Shown here: positions 1-8,642 of the stretch, piece after piece
How the letters are laid out: the number at the start of each line of letters is the position of its first letter
How positions within the stretch are numbered: the stretch's first letter is position 1
Origin: Psychrobacter sp. I-STPA6b
GTDB lineage: Bacteria > Pseudomonadota > Gammaproteobacteria > Pseudomonadales > Moraxellaceae
Length of the DNA stretch: 64,000 bases
Direction: 5' to 3'
Assembly (NCBI RefSeq): GCF_020662265.1
Contig: NZ_VEWM01000057.1
Location: 62,001-126,000 of the forward strand
Made by a program: the position numbers and the translations under genes
The notes under the pieces: generated by a model
Databases searched by the model: none
What the model saw: the letters and a program-made list of their open reading frames with translations, nothing else
Told to the model about the DNA's origin: nothing

Positions 1-1656
1 ACTACTTATAGTCATTTATATGATTATAGTGATAAGCAACCACATGCTGTCAGTAGTATCACAAGCGACAACGAAGCAACGCAACAATATATCTATGATG
101 CTAATGGACGCCATAGCGACACCGTACGTGAAGGCAAATGGGGCGTACAAACCCCAACTCGCAAACTACACTGGGATGCTTATGGTAATCTAACTAAGAT
201 TAGTCAGGGGTTGGTCAGTCAGCATTATTATTATGATGCTAAGGGTAATCGTAGTATCAAAAATAATAAGCTTTATCCGTTTGCTTCAACTGTCATCAGT
301 GGTACTGGCTTTAGTAAACACTACTTTGCTGATGGTCAACGGATTGCTAGTAAGATTGGTAATGCTTTAGAAACACCAATGTTTGGTAGTCAGCCACAGC
401 AACAAGAGCCTGCTGGTATCAGTGCCCTACCCGATATTAATATGGATCAGGCTCAAGTTAACAGCCATTATGATAAGTTAGTCAAAGAGCGCAGTCATGG
501 TATTCTAAGCTACCGCCCTAACAAAATTAAAATAGATTTAGGCGATCATAGCAATGCCGAAGACCCAAGAGGCATCGACTATGAAGGACAACAATACTTC
601 TATCATAAAGACCATATCGGTAGCTCAAGTTATCTGACCGATGACAATGGTGAGGTACATGAGTTCTTTGCATATTTCCCAAGTGGTGAGACGTGGATAG
701 AGCAATCAGGGGCATTTGGCACTGATTATAAGTTTACTGGTAAGGAGCTGGATAAAGAGACTGGCTTATACTACTTTGGGGCTAGATACTATGACCCAAG
801 AACGCAAGTTTGGCAGAGTCCTGATCCTATTTTAGGCAGTTATTTGGATGGTCAGGGTAGCCAAGGTGGAGTATTTAATCCTGTTAATCTCAATCTGTAT
901 GGTTATGTAGGTAATAATCCGGTTAATTTGGTTGATCCGGATGGGAAATGTGCAACTAACAATGGCCAGATAAATTGTTTAAATACAACCCTGCAAAACC
1001 AAAGATCTATTACTGAAGGAATGACTAGTTCATACGAAAATGGCGATTATATAGGTGTTGCTACAGGTTTTGCTTTAGGCACTGCTAATACAGCCAATAT
1101 TGTAATGGCGTTTGTATTTGATGGAGTCATATCTGCACCTTATAATGCTGGTAACAGAATTGGAACAGGTGTTTATGAAAGAGATGCGAGTAAGTATTAT
1201 GACGGCTTGGCTGATCTTGGTATACAGCTCTCATTTGCTAAACTGAGTTCGCCATCTTCTAATACTACAAGATCGGCTGGTAGTATTAGGAATGTTAATC
1301 CTACTAACGGTACACAAAACTGCGTAAATTGTGCTCTTGCAACTGATAGTACCTTAGCCGGTCGTCCCGCTTCAGCTATGCCAGGTAGTAGCACCCCTAT
1401 AAGAGAATTAGAGAAATATTATGGCAGACATTTCAGCTCAGCTATGGCAAAGTCTAGAATTATTGATAGGATGACAAGAGCAGGAAATGGTTCAAGAGCA
1501 ATTATATATGGATATAGGGGTAATAATACATCGGGTCATGTTTTCAATGCTGTGAATCAAAATGGAACAATAAGATTCTTAGATGGGCAGACAGGTAAAG
1601 AAGCGGTTTTTGAAGGGCAAGGTTATGTTAGTCTACATATGATGTACACAAATTAG
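1..1656 (+). CDS. Rhs protein with papain-fold (Tox-PL) C-terminal toxin, 5' end outside window
   Basis: Reading frame 1 is open from base 1, so the gene starts upstream; 551 residues are visible. The first ~210 residues are YD-repeat sequence (for example QHYYYDAKGN), followed by the RHS core (TGLYYFGARYYDPRTQVW) and the tip boundary NPVNLVDPDG at about 945. In the Rhs family the core forms a shell around a released C-terminal toxin. The last ~115 residues match the papain-like toxin/deamidase domain: NCVNCALATD (C441 and C444 in partial numbering), GHVFNAVNQ (H513) and FLDGQTGK (D528) give the Cys-His-Asp triad. Unlike every other rhs fragment here, it carries no hairpin insert and no frameshift, so it is the likely expressed copy. 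The Imm35-type gene lies 140 bp downstream. Confidence 0.9.
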   Translation, partial: TTYSHLYDYSDKQPHAVSSITSDNEATQQYIYDANGRHSDTVREGKWGVQTPTRKLHWDAYGNLTKISQGLVSQHYYYDAKGNRSIKNNKLYPFASTVISGTGFSKHYFADGQRIASKIGNALETPMFGSQPQQQEPAGISALPDINMDQAQVNSHYDKLVKERSHGILSYRPNKIKIDLGDHSNAEDPRGIDYEGQQYFYHKDHIGSSSYLTDDNGEVHEFFAYFPSGETWIEQSGAFGTDYKFTGKELDKETGLYYFGARYYDPRTQVWQSPDPILGSYLDGQGSQGGVFNPVNLNLYGYVGNNPVNLVDPDGKCATNNGQINCLNTTLQNQRSITEGMTSSYENGDYIGVATGFALGTANTANIVMAFVFDGVISAPYNAGNRIGTGVYERDASKYYDGLADLGIQLSFAKLSSPSSNTTRSAGSIRNVNPTNGTQNCVNCALATDSTLAGRPASAMPGSSTPIRELEKYYGRHFSSAMAKSRIIDRMTRAGNGSRAIIYGYRGNNTSGHVFNAVNQNGTIRFLDGQTGKEAVFEGQGYVSLHMMYTN

Positions 1657-1796
1657 ACTATAGCTAACACACAATCAAAATGGTACAGTTATAGCTTCAA
1701 ATGACTTGATTCATTTGAACTGTACTAATTATATTTGGATTTGGCTATAGATGTTAATTGATAGTTGTATTAGGGCTTTATTCAAGGAGTTTATAT

Positions 1797-2087
1797 ATGT
1801 TGAGTAAAAATGAAGCATGGGATATCGCAAGAAACCATCTATTGGAAATTGAAAAAGAAATAAAAATTGACTTAGAATTTAGTTCAGATAGTCCAATGAA
1901 AGTTAATTATGGTTACATATTCTCATATAATTCAGCCGAATTTTTTAAGACTAATGATTTTCGAGAAGCTTTAGCAGGAAATGCACCTTTTCTAGTTGAT
2001 ATTTTTGATAATAAAATTGTGACGTTTGGCACTGCAGATACTATTGACAATTATTTAAAAGAATACGAAAAGTGCAAGCAAGCGTAG
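1797..2087 (+). CDS. Imm35/YrhB-type immunity protein
   Basis: A 96-residue soluble protein read from ATG 1797, which has AAGGAG 9 bases upstream; an in-frame start at 1758 lacks a ribosome site. MLSKNEAWDIARNHLLEIE, the YIFSYNSAEF strand and LAGNAPFLVD followed by TFGTADTIDNYLKEYE fit the YrhB/Imm35 family, small proteins found beside polymorphic toxins. By position it should neutralise the Tox-PL tip encoded just upstream. Family assignment is from motif recognition only. Confidence 0.8.
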   Translation: MLSKNEAWDIARNHLLEIEKEIKIDLEFSSDSPMKVNYGYIFSYNSAEFFKTNDFREALAGNAPFLVDIFDNKIVTFGTADTIDNYLKEYEKCKQA

Positions 2088-2124
2088 TCTGCGCATTTTA
2101 CCTAGCCAACATATCAAACAGAAC

Positions 2125-2232
2125 TTACCCCTCAAACCCAACCCGCCTTAAATCAGCCAACCAATGTTGCTGATTATCAGGGTTGATGAGTTCCTGCTTA
2201 ATACGTCGCTCAAACTTTGTTCTATTGTTGAC
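2125..2232 (-). pseudogene. Inverted relic R1 of a toxin/effector tail
   Basis: On the minus strand this reads FERRIKQELINPDNQQHW, then LADLRRVGFEG and a stop. The same tail recurs in degraded form at 10315-10425 and best preserved at 12300-12450, each time just 5' of a displaced rhs fragment. It is a C-terminal relic of an unidentified protein with no start or N-terminal part. The rest of 2088-2363 shows nothing recognisable. Confidence 0.5.
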
Positions 2233-2420
2233 TGTGTTAGCATATTAACTGCATTAATAGCACCTAAGACTTATATGCCCATTACACTACCCTAACCCAA
2301 GAGCGAAGTAATGGCATCCTTGAGTAACGTCCCAGAAAGCTGATAGTCACCCTACCTGACTTGAGCAATGCCGAAGACCCAAGAGGCATTGATTATGAAG
2401 GGCAACAATACTTCTATCAT

Positions 2421-2490
2421 CTGAGCGAGGAAAAAGTGAGTGTGTGGGAGACAGTCGCCCCGACGCAAGACGAGAGCTGTGCTCGAGTAA
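2421..2490 (+). repeat. Double-hairpin element DHE-1 (site C, chimeric)
   Basis: 70 bp after the FYH codons. The left half is of the site C type and the right half of the site E type, so the main stem no longer pairs (gtgagtgtg against agacagtcgc). The second hairpin is gagc-tgt-gctc. Confidence 0.85.
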
Positions 2491-2563
2491 TCATATCGGT
2501 AGTTCAAGCTATTTGACTAATGCAAATGGTGAGGTACATGAGTTCTTTGCTTATTTCCCAAGT

Positions 2564-2635
2564 GTGAGCGAGGAAAAGCAACCGTTTGGGGAACGGTTGC
2601 CCGAAGCGCAAGGCACAGGGCTATGCCCGAGCAAC
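2564..2635 (+). repeat. Double-hairpin element DHE-2 (site D)
   Basis: 72 bp after the FPS codons. Stem gcaaccgtt/aacggttgc with loop tgggg; second hairpin gggc-tat-gccc. Confidence 0.9.
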
Positions 2636-3542
2636 ATGGGTAGACCAATCAGGGGCATTTGGTACTGATTATAAGTTTACTGGTAAGGAGCTGGATAAAG
2701 AGACTGGTTTATACTACTTCGGCGCTAGATACTACGATCCAAGAACGCAGGTGTGGCAGAGTCCTGATCCTATTTTGAGTGACTATTTAGGTGGTATTAA
2801 TGCTGACCCAAGTAAGCTACCGGGAATGGGAGGGGTTTATAATCCACCTAATTTGAATTTATACGCTTATAGTCATAATAATCCTGTTAATTTGGTTGAT
2901 CCGGATGGATTATGTATTGCTTGTGTGGACTTAGGTGATTCGATAGCAGAAATTCGCAATAATACCAACTCTGATCCTTTTAAGGGTGAAAATCAAATTT
3001 TCTTTATTGAGGCAGGGGTGGGTTTAAATGTTGATATAAACGTGATCAATGACATAAAATTGAGTGCATCCCAAAAAGGTTTTAATCTTTCTAAAATTAA
3101 TATTGGAGGTGATATAGCAAAAGGTTTAGAATCTGCCGGAGAAATTGAAGGAGTTGCTAGTATTATGATTGCATATTATTTTAAAGAAGGGAGAATACAT
3201 TCTAGTGCAATATATGGAAATAGTGAAATTGGATATGGAGCAGATGTTGATGCCTCAATGAATACTAGTAATTTAAATATATCAGGTTATGTAGATTTCA
3301 GGTATGGTTCAGATGCAAATTTAGAGCTTGATGATATGAAAGGACAGTCTTTACAAAAAAACCTATCAATCAATTATGGACTATATAATGGTCAGGGTTC
3401 AAAAATCACTCCTATAGGAGCAGATTTTAGTTTATATTCTTTAGGTGTTGGTATCAATTCAAGCCAGTCAATAGGTGTTAGTGCTAGCCAAACTTATGCC
3501 TATACTATTCAATTAACTGATACCACATTTTATGGGCAATAG
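2586..3542 (+). CDS. Displaced Rhs tip with unrecognised beta-rich C-terminal domain (cassette 2)
   Basis: The open frame contains the last part of the RHS core (TGLYYFGARYYDPRTQVW) and NPVNLVDPDG (ends 2908). About 210 residues of new sequence follow (GENQIFFIEAGVGLNVDINV to the C-terminus), rich in Gly/Ser/Ile and alternating polar and apolar residues, as in beta proteins. No nuclease, deaminase or protease motif is visible. The only start candidates are TTG 2586, inside the second hairpin element with GAGG 12 bases upstream, or codons within the core. It may be silent unless recombined into an intact rhs gene. The downstream gene is a membrane protein, so an envelope target is plausible. 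Function unknown. Confidence 0.6.
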   Translation: MGNGCPKRKAQGYARATWVDQSGAFGTDYKFTGKELDKETGLYYFGARYYDPRTQVWQSPDPILSDYLGGINADPSKLPGMGGVYNPPNLNLYAYSHNNPVNLVDPDGLCIACVDLGDSIAEIRNNTNSDPFKGENQIFFIEAGVGLNVDINVINDIKLSASQKGFNLSKINIGGDIAKGLESAGEIEGVASIMIAYYFKEGRIHSSAIYGNSEIGYGADVDASMNTSNLNISGYVDFRYGSDANLELDDMKGQSLQKNLSINYGLYNGQGSKITPIGADFSLYSLGVGINSSQSIGVSASQTYAYTIQLTDTTFYGQ

Positions 3543-4503
3543 AAATAACTATATGGAGGATTTTTTGTCTAACTTAAATAAAAACAAAGGACTTGACTTT
3601 ATTTTAAAACCAATAATGATATTATCATTAATTTTAATAATTATATTAATTTATCTTAAACAATACCTTCTTTTAACCAACAGATTGATAACAATTGGTT
3701 GCCTTAGTTTATTTGTTTTGTATTTTTATAAAACCCACTCAAAATTAAAAACAAACTTATTTACTCATGAGGGTGATTTTATAAAAAAAAATATAATATT
3801 GAATAAGTGGAAATCAGTTATAACAAGCACTCTTTTTTTAATATTAATTATCTTGTATCTTACCATACCTACAATGATTAATAACATAATACTTAATAAG
3901 TACGAAAGAGTGAGAGTGCTTAACTGGTCGTCTAATAGTAATTATAAACTAGGTAAAGAAGAAGAGTTTATAATAAATTTGAAAAAAAATAGATATAAAA
4001 TAGCTTTTTTGTGTCAGGAGGTTTTAGATTCTGCTGGCTATAATAGTGCAACGTTTGAACTAACTTCAAGTTCAGGGGATGTTATATCCTCACAGTTAGT
4101 TCATCCTAAAAATCCAGATAGGTATTTTTTGAGACAGGATTTAAAAAAATATGGTATTTCATTTGACGAAAGGTTTGATAGACTACATGATTTTAACAAT
4201 CGAAAAAAATATATTTGGATTTTTGGGCCTTTTACAATAAAAGAGGATGGAGAATATCTTCTCAACTATCACTCCAAAGAAATGATTGAGAAAACAAACA
4301 AAATAAAAGAAAAAGAATATTGCAAAATATCTGGACTCTTGTTGATAAGCAACATCCCAGATAACCAGTGGTATATTTATTATAAAAATACGGTTTTATT
4401 CTCAATATTCATTGTTATAATTAATGGATTTTATATTTTCTATAACATTCTTCAGATAGTTAAAATTTATAGGGAAGTGTTTGGGAATAATATATATAAT
4501 TAA
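3532..4503 (+). CDS. Membrane protein, candidate immunity protein for cassette 2
   Basis: 323 residues and very AT-rich. Hydrophobic segments lie near residues 24-45, 50-68, 97-117 and 290-312, with a charged ~170-residue loop between the third and fourth. No family recognised. It starts 11 bp inside the preceding toxin frame (ATG 3532; an alternative is ATG 3553), an overlap typical of toxin-immunity coupling. An integral membrane immunity protein suggests the partner toxin acts on or in the inner membrane or periplasm; that is inference. Confidence 0.65.
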   Translation: MGNRNNYMEDFLSNLNKNKGLDFILKPIMILSLILIIILIYLKQYLLLTNRLITIGCLSLFVLYFYKTHSKLKTNLFTHEGDFIKKNIILNKWKSVITSTLFLILIILYLTIPTMINNIILNKYERVRVLNWSSNSNYKLGKEEEFIINLKKNRYKIAFLCQEVLDSAGYNSATFELTSSSGDVISSQLVHPKNPDRYFLRQDLKKYGISFDERFDRLHDFNNRKKYIWIFGPFTIKEDGEYLLNYHSKEMIEKTNKIKEKEYCKISGLLLISNIPDNQWYIYYKNTVLFSIFIVIINGFYIFYNILQIVKIYREVFGNNIYN

Positions 4504-4943
4504 TATAGGAAAATTAATCTGGAAATTATTTCTTATATAAATAAAGAAGTACTATACCTGTAATTTACAGAAAACAAATTTATTATTACCAGATGGAGAA
4601 ATCGTCAGCTACCACTACAACGCAGGTGGCAAACTTAACAACATGGTCGGCTACAAAAAAGGACATAACTACGACTACATCAAACAGCTCGGCTACGACA
4701 AATTTGAACAGCGAGTATTCCAGTGGCACGGTAACAACACCACCAGCTACTATGACTACCAACATCCTAGCAATACAAAACCAAGCACCACTGCCCACAC
4801 GCCTAAACCAACTGGGCGGCAGAGTTAGCCAAACCTTTGACTACGATGAGATATACCAACTTATCGGAGCATCAGGAGACTATGAGGCCAAAAACCGTAA
4901 AGACCGCTACATGGTTAATATGCAGTATGATGATATCCATAAC

Positions 4944-5014
4944 ATGAGCGAGGATAAGCGAGTGTGTGGGGCACACTCGCCCGAAGCGCAAGACGGAAAG
5001 CTATGCTTGAGTAA
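4944..5014 (+). repeat. Double-hairpin element DHE-3 (site G)
   Basis: After the DDIHNM codons. Stem gcgagtgtg/cacactcgc, loop tgggg; second hairpin aagc-tat-gctt. Confidence 0.9.
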
Positions 5015-5354
5015 AGCAAAGAGCAAAGCCACCAAACTACTGGAAAAATCATCAATAATTGGCGCAATGTGAATGCGACCACTTATAGTCATTTATATGA
5101 TTATAGTGATAAGCAACCACATGCCGTTAGCAGCATCACAAGCGATAACGAAGCAACTCAGCAATACATTTATGACGCCAACGGACGCCATAGCGACACC
5201 GTACGTGAAGGCAAATGGGGCGTACAAACTCCAACTCGCAAACTACACTGGGATGCTTATGGTAATCTAACTAAGATTAGTCAGGGGTTGGTCAGTCAGC
5301 ATTATTATTATGATGCTAAGGGTAATCGTAGTATCAAAAATAATAAGCTTTATC

Positions 5355-5424
5355 CTGAGGAGCGTTAAGAAAAGGTCTGGGAGACCTTTTTAGCGACGCA
5401 AGACGAAGGGCTATGCCCGTAGTG
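5355..5424 (+). repeat. Double-hairpin element DHE-4 (site A)
   Basis: After the LYP codons. Core stem aggtct/agacct with the outer stem degenerate; second hairpin gggc-tat-gccc. It contains an in-frame TAA. Confidence 0.85.
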
Positions 5425-5736
5425 GGACTCAACTGTCATCAGTGGTACTGGCTTTAGTAAACATTACTTTGCTGATGGTCAACGGATTGCTAGTAAGATT
5501 GGTAATGCTTTAGAAACACCAATGTTTGGTAGTCAGCCTGAGCGAGGATAAGCAAAGGTCTGGGAGACCTTTTTAGCGACGCAAGACGAAGGGCTATGCC
5601 CGTAGTGGGACTCAACTGTCATCAGTGGTACTGGCTTTAGTAAACATTACTTTGCTGATGGTCAACGGATTGCTAGTAAGATTGGTAATGCTTTAGAAAC
5701 ACCAATGTTTGGTAGTCAGCCTGAGCGAGGATAAGC
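5371..5736 (+). repeat. 183 bp tandem duplication inside the displaced rhs fragment
   Basis: 5371-5553 is repeated as 5554-5736. Each unit holds the right part of a hairpin element, the rhs segment coding for TGFSKHYFADGQ to MFGSQP, and the left part of the next element. The junction element at 5538 has the left flank of rhs site B and the right flank of site A, as expected for unequal exchange between two elements. Confidence 0.9.
5538..5607 (+). repeat. Double-hairpin element DHE-5 (left flank site B, right flank site A)
   Basis: Junction element of the 183 bp tandem duplication: left flank ggtagtcagcc (site B), right flank ggactcaactg (site A). Confidence 0.85.
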
Positions 5737-5790
5737 AAAGGTCTGGGAGACCTTTGCCCGAAGCGCAAGACGAGAGCTATGCTCGAGTGC
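5721..5790 (+). repeat. Double-hairpin element DHE-6 (site B)
   Basis: After the SQP codons. Perfect stem gcaaaggtct/agacctttgc with loop ggg; second hairpin gagc-tat-gctc. Confidence 0.9.
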
Positions 5791-5998
5791 AAAACAAGAG
5801 CCTGCTGGTATCAGTGCCCTACCCGATATTGATATGGATCAGGCTCAAGTTAACAACCATTATGATAAGTTAGTCAAAGAGCGCAGTCATGGTATTTTAA
5901 GCTACCAACCTAACAAAATTAAAATAGACTTAGGTGATCATAGCGATACCGAAGACCCAAGAGGCATTGATTATGAAGGACAACAATACTTCTATCAT

Positions 5999-6068
5999 CT
6001 GAGCGAGGAAGAAGTGAGTGTGTGGGGCACACTCACCCGAGCACAAGGGGAGAGCTATGCTCGAGTAA
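5999..6068 (+). repeat. Double-hairpin element DHE-7 (site C)
   Basis: 70 bp. Stem gtgagtgtg/cacactcac, loop tgggg; second hairpin gagc-tat-gctc. Confidence 0.9.
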
Positions 6069-6141
6069 TCATATCGGTAGTTCAAGCTATTTGACTAATG
6101 CAAATGGTGAGGTACATGAGTTCTTTGCTTATTTCCCAAGT

Positions 6142-6213
6142 GTGAGCGAGGAAAAGCAACCGTTTGGGGAACGGTTGCCCGAAGCGCAAGGCACAGGGCT
6201 ATGCTCGAGCAAC
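6142..6213 (+). repeat. Double-hairpin element DHE-8 (site D)
   Basis: 72 bp. Stem gcaaccgtt/aacggttgc. The second hairpin is half-changed (gggctatgctc). Confidence 0.9.
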
Positions 6214-7186
6214 ATGGGTAGACCAATCAGGGGCATTTGGTACTGATTATAAGTTTACTGGTAAGGAGCTGGATAAAGAGACTGGTTTATACTACTTCGG
6301 CGCTAGATACTATGACCCAAGAACGCAAGTTTGGCAGAGTCCTGATCCTATTTTAGGCAGTTATTTGGATGGCGAGCGGGGTATGGGAGGAGTTTATAAT
6401 CCGCCTAATCTGAACCTGTATGCATATACGCATAATAATCCGGTTAATTTGGTTGATCCGGATGGAGAAGATGTATTTGAAAGTAGTAGGGTAGATTTAG
6501 GTGATGGATTGAAAAGAATGTCACTAAATAATACTGAACTAGCTAAAATGGCTCTTGCTGCTGGTAACAGTTCATTGTCCTCATGGTATATAACTAAAGC
6601 TGCAGCACAAAATGCATTAACTTTTGGAACAGATACTGCTAATACCCCTTTTGAAAGCTATAATATGGCAGCGGGACTAAGGGATGGTAATTATGAGCAA
6701 GCACGTAATAGTGGTATTTCATTATTAATGCTAGGTTTAGGTGCTAAAGCTTCCCCACCTAGAGCTAGGGCTGTCAGTATTTCTGGTGCTTCAATTTACT
6801 CTGGAACTGCTGGGAATCTTGCTAGAGCTTTTGCTAATAATCTTAGAAACTCTAGTTTTAGAGGTAAAGGTAAATCACAACCTAGGGCTGCTAGTGTAGC
6901 AGTGGACTTAACAACTGGACAAAGCTACTATGGTATTAGTGGTTGGTCTGTAAGGTCACAAAATATTCATCCTTTATTACGAAGTAGAATGCCTAATAAA
7001 AGTTTAACTGGATGCCCGAATGTCGATAACTGTGCTGAATTTAATGCAGTAAATAATGCACTGAATAATGGTTCGATTATAAGCAATCTAGAGGTACATA
7101 CTGTGATTGTTAAAACTGATGAGCCTTTTCCAAGATGTGCTAATTGTCGAGTAACTACAGATGGGGGGAGGGCAACTAGTGATTAA
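6164..7186 (+). CDS. Displaced Rhs tip with YwqJ-like nucleic-acid deaminase domain (cassette 3)
   Basis: The frame opens at a TTG inside a hairpin element, passes through the RHS core end and NPVNLVDPDG (to 6465), then codes a ~240-residue tip. The C-terminal ~110 residues show a cytidine-deaminase-fold toxin: VAVDLTTGQSYYGISG, NCAEFNAVNNAL (zinc ligand C290 and catalytic E292 in this numbering) and RCANCRVTTDGG (zinc ligands C325 and C328). CAE plus CxxC is the zinc site of YwqJ-type deaminases of polymorphic toxins. A SUKH-3 immunity gene follows, a pairing known for such toxins. Whether the orphan tip is expressed is unclear. Confidence 0.75.
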   Translation: MGNGCPKRKAQGYARATWVDQSGAFGTDYKFTGKELDKETGLYYFGARYYDPRTQVWQSPDPILGSYLDGERGMGGVYNPPNLNLYAYTHNNPVNLVDPDGEDVFESSRVDLGDGLKRMSLNNTELAKMALAAGNSSLSSWYITKAAAQNALTFGTDTANTPFESYNMAAGLRDGNYEQARNSGISLLMLGLGAKASPPRARAVSISGASIYSGTAGNLARAFANNLRNSSFRGKGKSQPRAASVAVDLTTGQSYYGISGWSVRSQNIHPLLRSRMPNKSLTGCPNVDNCAEFNAVNNALNNGSIISNLEVHTVIVKTDEPFPRCANCRVTTDGGRATSD

Positions 7187-7352
7187 GTAACTATATATAG
7201 CTAATGATATCTAAAGAAATCGTTAGCAGTACAATTTCTATATCTTTGCTTATTTAGTGCGTATTTTGTTTTAAGTCATTCATATAATTTTTTTATAAAG
7301 TATATATTTCTGCATACATATTTTTATTATTTGTTATACATGAGAATTATTA

Positions 7353-7799
7353 ATGTTGAGTAAAGTTACAGAAGAAATTCTAACTAAGATGGGTTGGTTT
7401 CCATCTAGAGAGATCAAAATTGATAAAATCAGAGCTACTCTTAATCAAGAAAAATTTATATTGAATGATAAAGCAGAGTTGTTTCTGAAAGAGTTTGGAG
7501 GTTTATCATTCGAATCTAAAGATGAAAAATATTGTTACGTATCCTTCGACATTGATTATATTGCAAAAACAGTATACTCAGGCTGGGCAAATGATGTTTA
7601 TGCTTTAACTATTGGTGAGCAGATGTGCCTTGTAGGTGCTTATGATAATTATCTTTTAGAAGTGATGATTTCTGAGAGTGGAAGAATGTATGGAGCTTAT
7701 GATGGCTACTTAACTAAGTTGGGTGAAACTGCTTACGAAGGATTGAATGCCATATTTGAAAAAAAGGATACACCAAATATTGATTTAATTCTAGAGTGA
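7353..7799 (+). CDS. SUKH-3-type immunity protein
   Basis: 148 residues. An N-terminal helix ends in GWFPSREIKI, followed by AELFLKEFGGLSF, a strand-rich middle (MCLVGAYDNYLLEVMISESG) and RMYGAYDGYLTKLGETAYEGL. This order of motifs is that of SUKH-3 immunity proteins. It should protect from the deaminase tip 166 bp upstream. The start ATG at 7353 has a poor ribosome site. Confidence 0.75.
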   Translation: MLSKVTEEILTKMGWFPSREIKIDKIRATLNQEKFILNDKAELFLKEFGGLSFESKDEKYCYVSFDIDYIAKTVYSGWANDVYALTIGEQMCLVGAYDNYLLEVMISESGRMYGAYDGYLTKLGETAYEGLNAIFEKKDTPNIDLILE

Positions 7800-7843
7800 T
7801 AGCCTTTATTGTGGATATACAATATCGATATTGATTAAATTTT

Positions 7844-8642
7844 GGTGGTGTTTCAAAAAGTATGCTGAAGGGATGAAGGAGTGGTGACAGCCGAAGCAGA
7901 TGTTATATTTGAGGTTATGAAGACACAAATAGAACTAAACTGCCCCGACTGTCACAGTACAAGTCTAAAGAAAAATGGTAAAAAAAGCTATGGTAAGCAA
8001 AACTACCAGTGTAAAGACTGTAAACGACAATTCATTGGAGACCATGCTTTAAGCTACCAAGGCTGTCATTCAACTGTTGAAAGTAGAATACGGCTCATGC
8101 TAGTCAGAGGCTGTGGAATTAGAGATATTGCTGAAACAACTTCGGTTAGCATTGGTAAAGTACTCAGCACTATACAAGGCTGGGCTTATCAGCTAGAACC
8201 CAAACATCAATATTACCAAAGACTAGAAGTTGATGAGTTTTGGACCTATGTTGGTAAGAAGAAACGTAAAGTCTGGCTTATCTATGCCTATGACCGTCAT
8301 ACAGGTGAAATAGTTGCTTATGTGTGGGGTAAACGTGACCTAAAGACTGCGAAGAAGTTAAGAGAACGTCTTAAACGGCTTAAAGTTAGTTATGAGTCTA
8401 TTGCTATGGATAACTGGGATAGTTTTATTACTGCATTCAAGGCTGATAATAAAAGAATTGGTAAGCAGCATACCGTAGGTATCGAAGGTAATAACTGTCG
8501 AATAAGACAAAGATTACGACGAGCTTTCAGAAAAACTTGTGGCTTCTCTAAAAAGCTCGATAATCATTTTAAAACTTTTGATATGCTGTTCTTTTATATT
8601 AACGATGGTCATGTTCATCAGCATACTTTTTGAAACACCACC
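7844..8642 (+). mobile_element. IS1-family insertion sequence
   Basis: 799 bp with 25 bp terminal inverted repeats: 7844-7868 begins ggtggtgtttcaaaaagtat and 8618-8642 is its exact reverse complement. One transposase gene fills the interior. The 8-9 bp flanking duplication expected for IS1 is absent: left taaatttt, right aaataggt. The right flank is rhs core sequence and the left flank is the intergenic region after the SUKH-3 gene, so the two ends have different origins. Confidence 0.9.
7917..8633 (+). CDS. IS1-family transposase (single-ORF form)
   Basis: 238 residues from ATG 7917; an in-frame GTG at 7881 is possible. The N-terminal zinc-ribbon and helix-turn-helix part corresponds to InsA (CPDCHSTSLKKNGKKSYGKQ then CKDCKRQF). 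The C-terminal part corresponds to InsB, with DEFWTYVGKKKRKVWLIYAY and AYVWGKRDLKTAKKL. Here InsA and InsB are one uninterrupted frame, whereas classic IS1 needs a programmed -1 frameshift. The gene looks intact and the element has both ends. Confidence 0.9.
   Translation: MKTQIELNCPDCHSTSLKKNGKKSYGKQNYQCKDCKRQFIGDHALSYQGCHSTVESRIRLMLVRGCGIRDIAETTSVSIGKVLSTIQGWAYQLEPKHQYYQRLEVDEFWTYVGKKKRKVWLIYAYDRHTGEIVAYVWGKRDLKTAKKLRERLKRLKVSYESIAMDNWDSFITAFKADNKRIGKQHTVGIEGNNCRIRQRLRRAFRKTCGFSKKLDNHFKTFDMLFFYINDGHVHQHTF

Larger units (their letters stand above)
2364..2660 (+). pseudogene. Displaced rhs core fragment (cassette 2), interrupted by two hairpin elements
   Basis: Sequence matches the leading rhs gene from the stretch around base 550 onward (AEDPRGIDYEGQQYFYH). 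It is interrupted at 2421 and 2564 by double-hairpin elements. Relative to the clean copy these add 65 and 64 bp, each shifting the frame. The two shifts sum to 129 bp and cancel, but the original frame meets a stop (TGA in gctatttgact) between them. This part is therefore not translated as one protein. Confidence 0.85.
4565..6240 (+). pseudogene. Displaced rhs YD-repeat/core fragment (cassette 3) with six hairpin elements
   Basis: The longest displaced rhs stretch. It begins in YD-repeat sequence (YHYNAGGKLNNMVGYKKGH), runs through the region seen at 1-700 of the leading gene and enters cassette 3. Double-hairpin elements sit at 4944, 5355, 5538, 5721, 5999 and 6142. In-frame stops occur inside several of them (for example TAA at 5366). 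A 183 bp tandem duplication lies at 5371-5736. The region cannot encode one product. Confidence 0.85.

Noticed and set aside
4586..4798. Minus-strand frames opposite the YD repeats (also 10390-10629, 16540-16782)
   Set aside because: They are shadows of rhs coding sequence and recur only because the plus-strand sequence recurs.
5069..5368. Separate small rhs-like protein genes in the displaced fragments
   Set aside because: These frames are pieces of one broken rhs copy, begin and end at hairpin elements or frameshifts, and lack ribosome sites.
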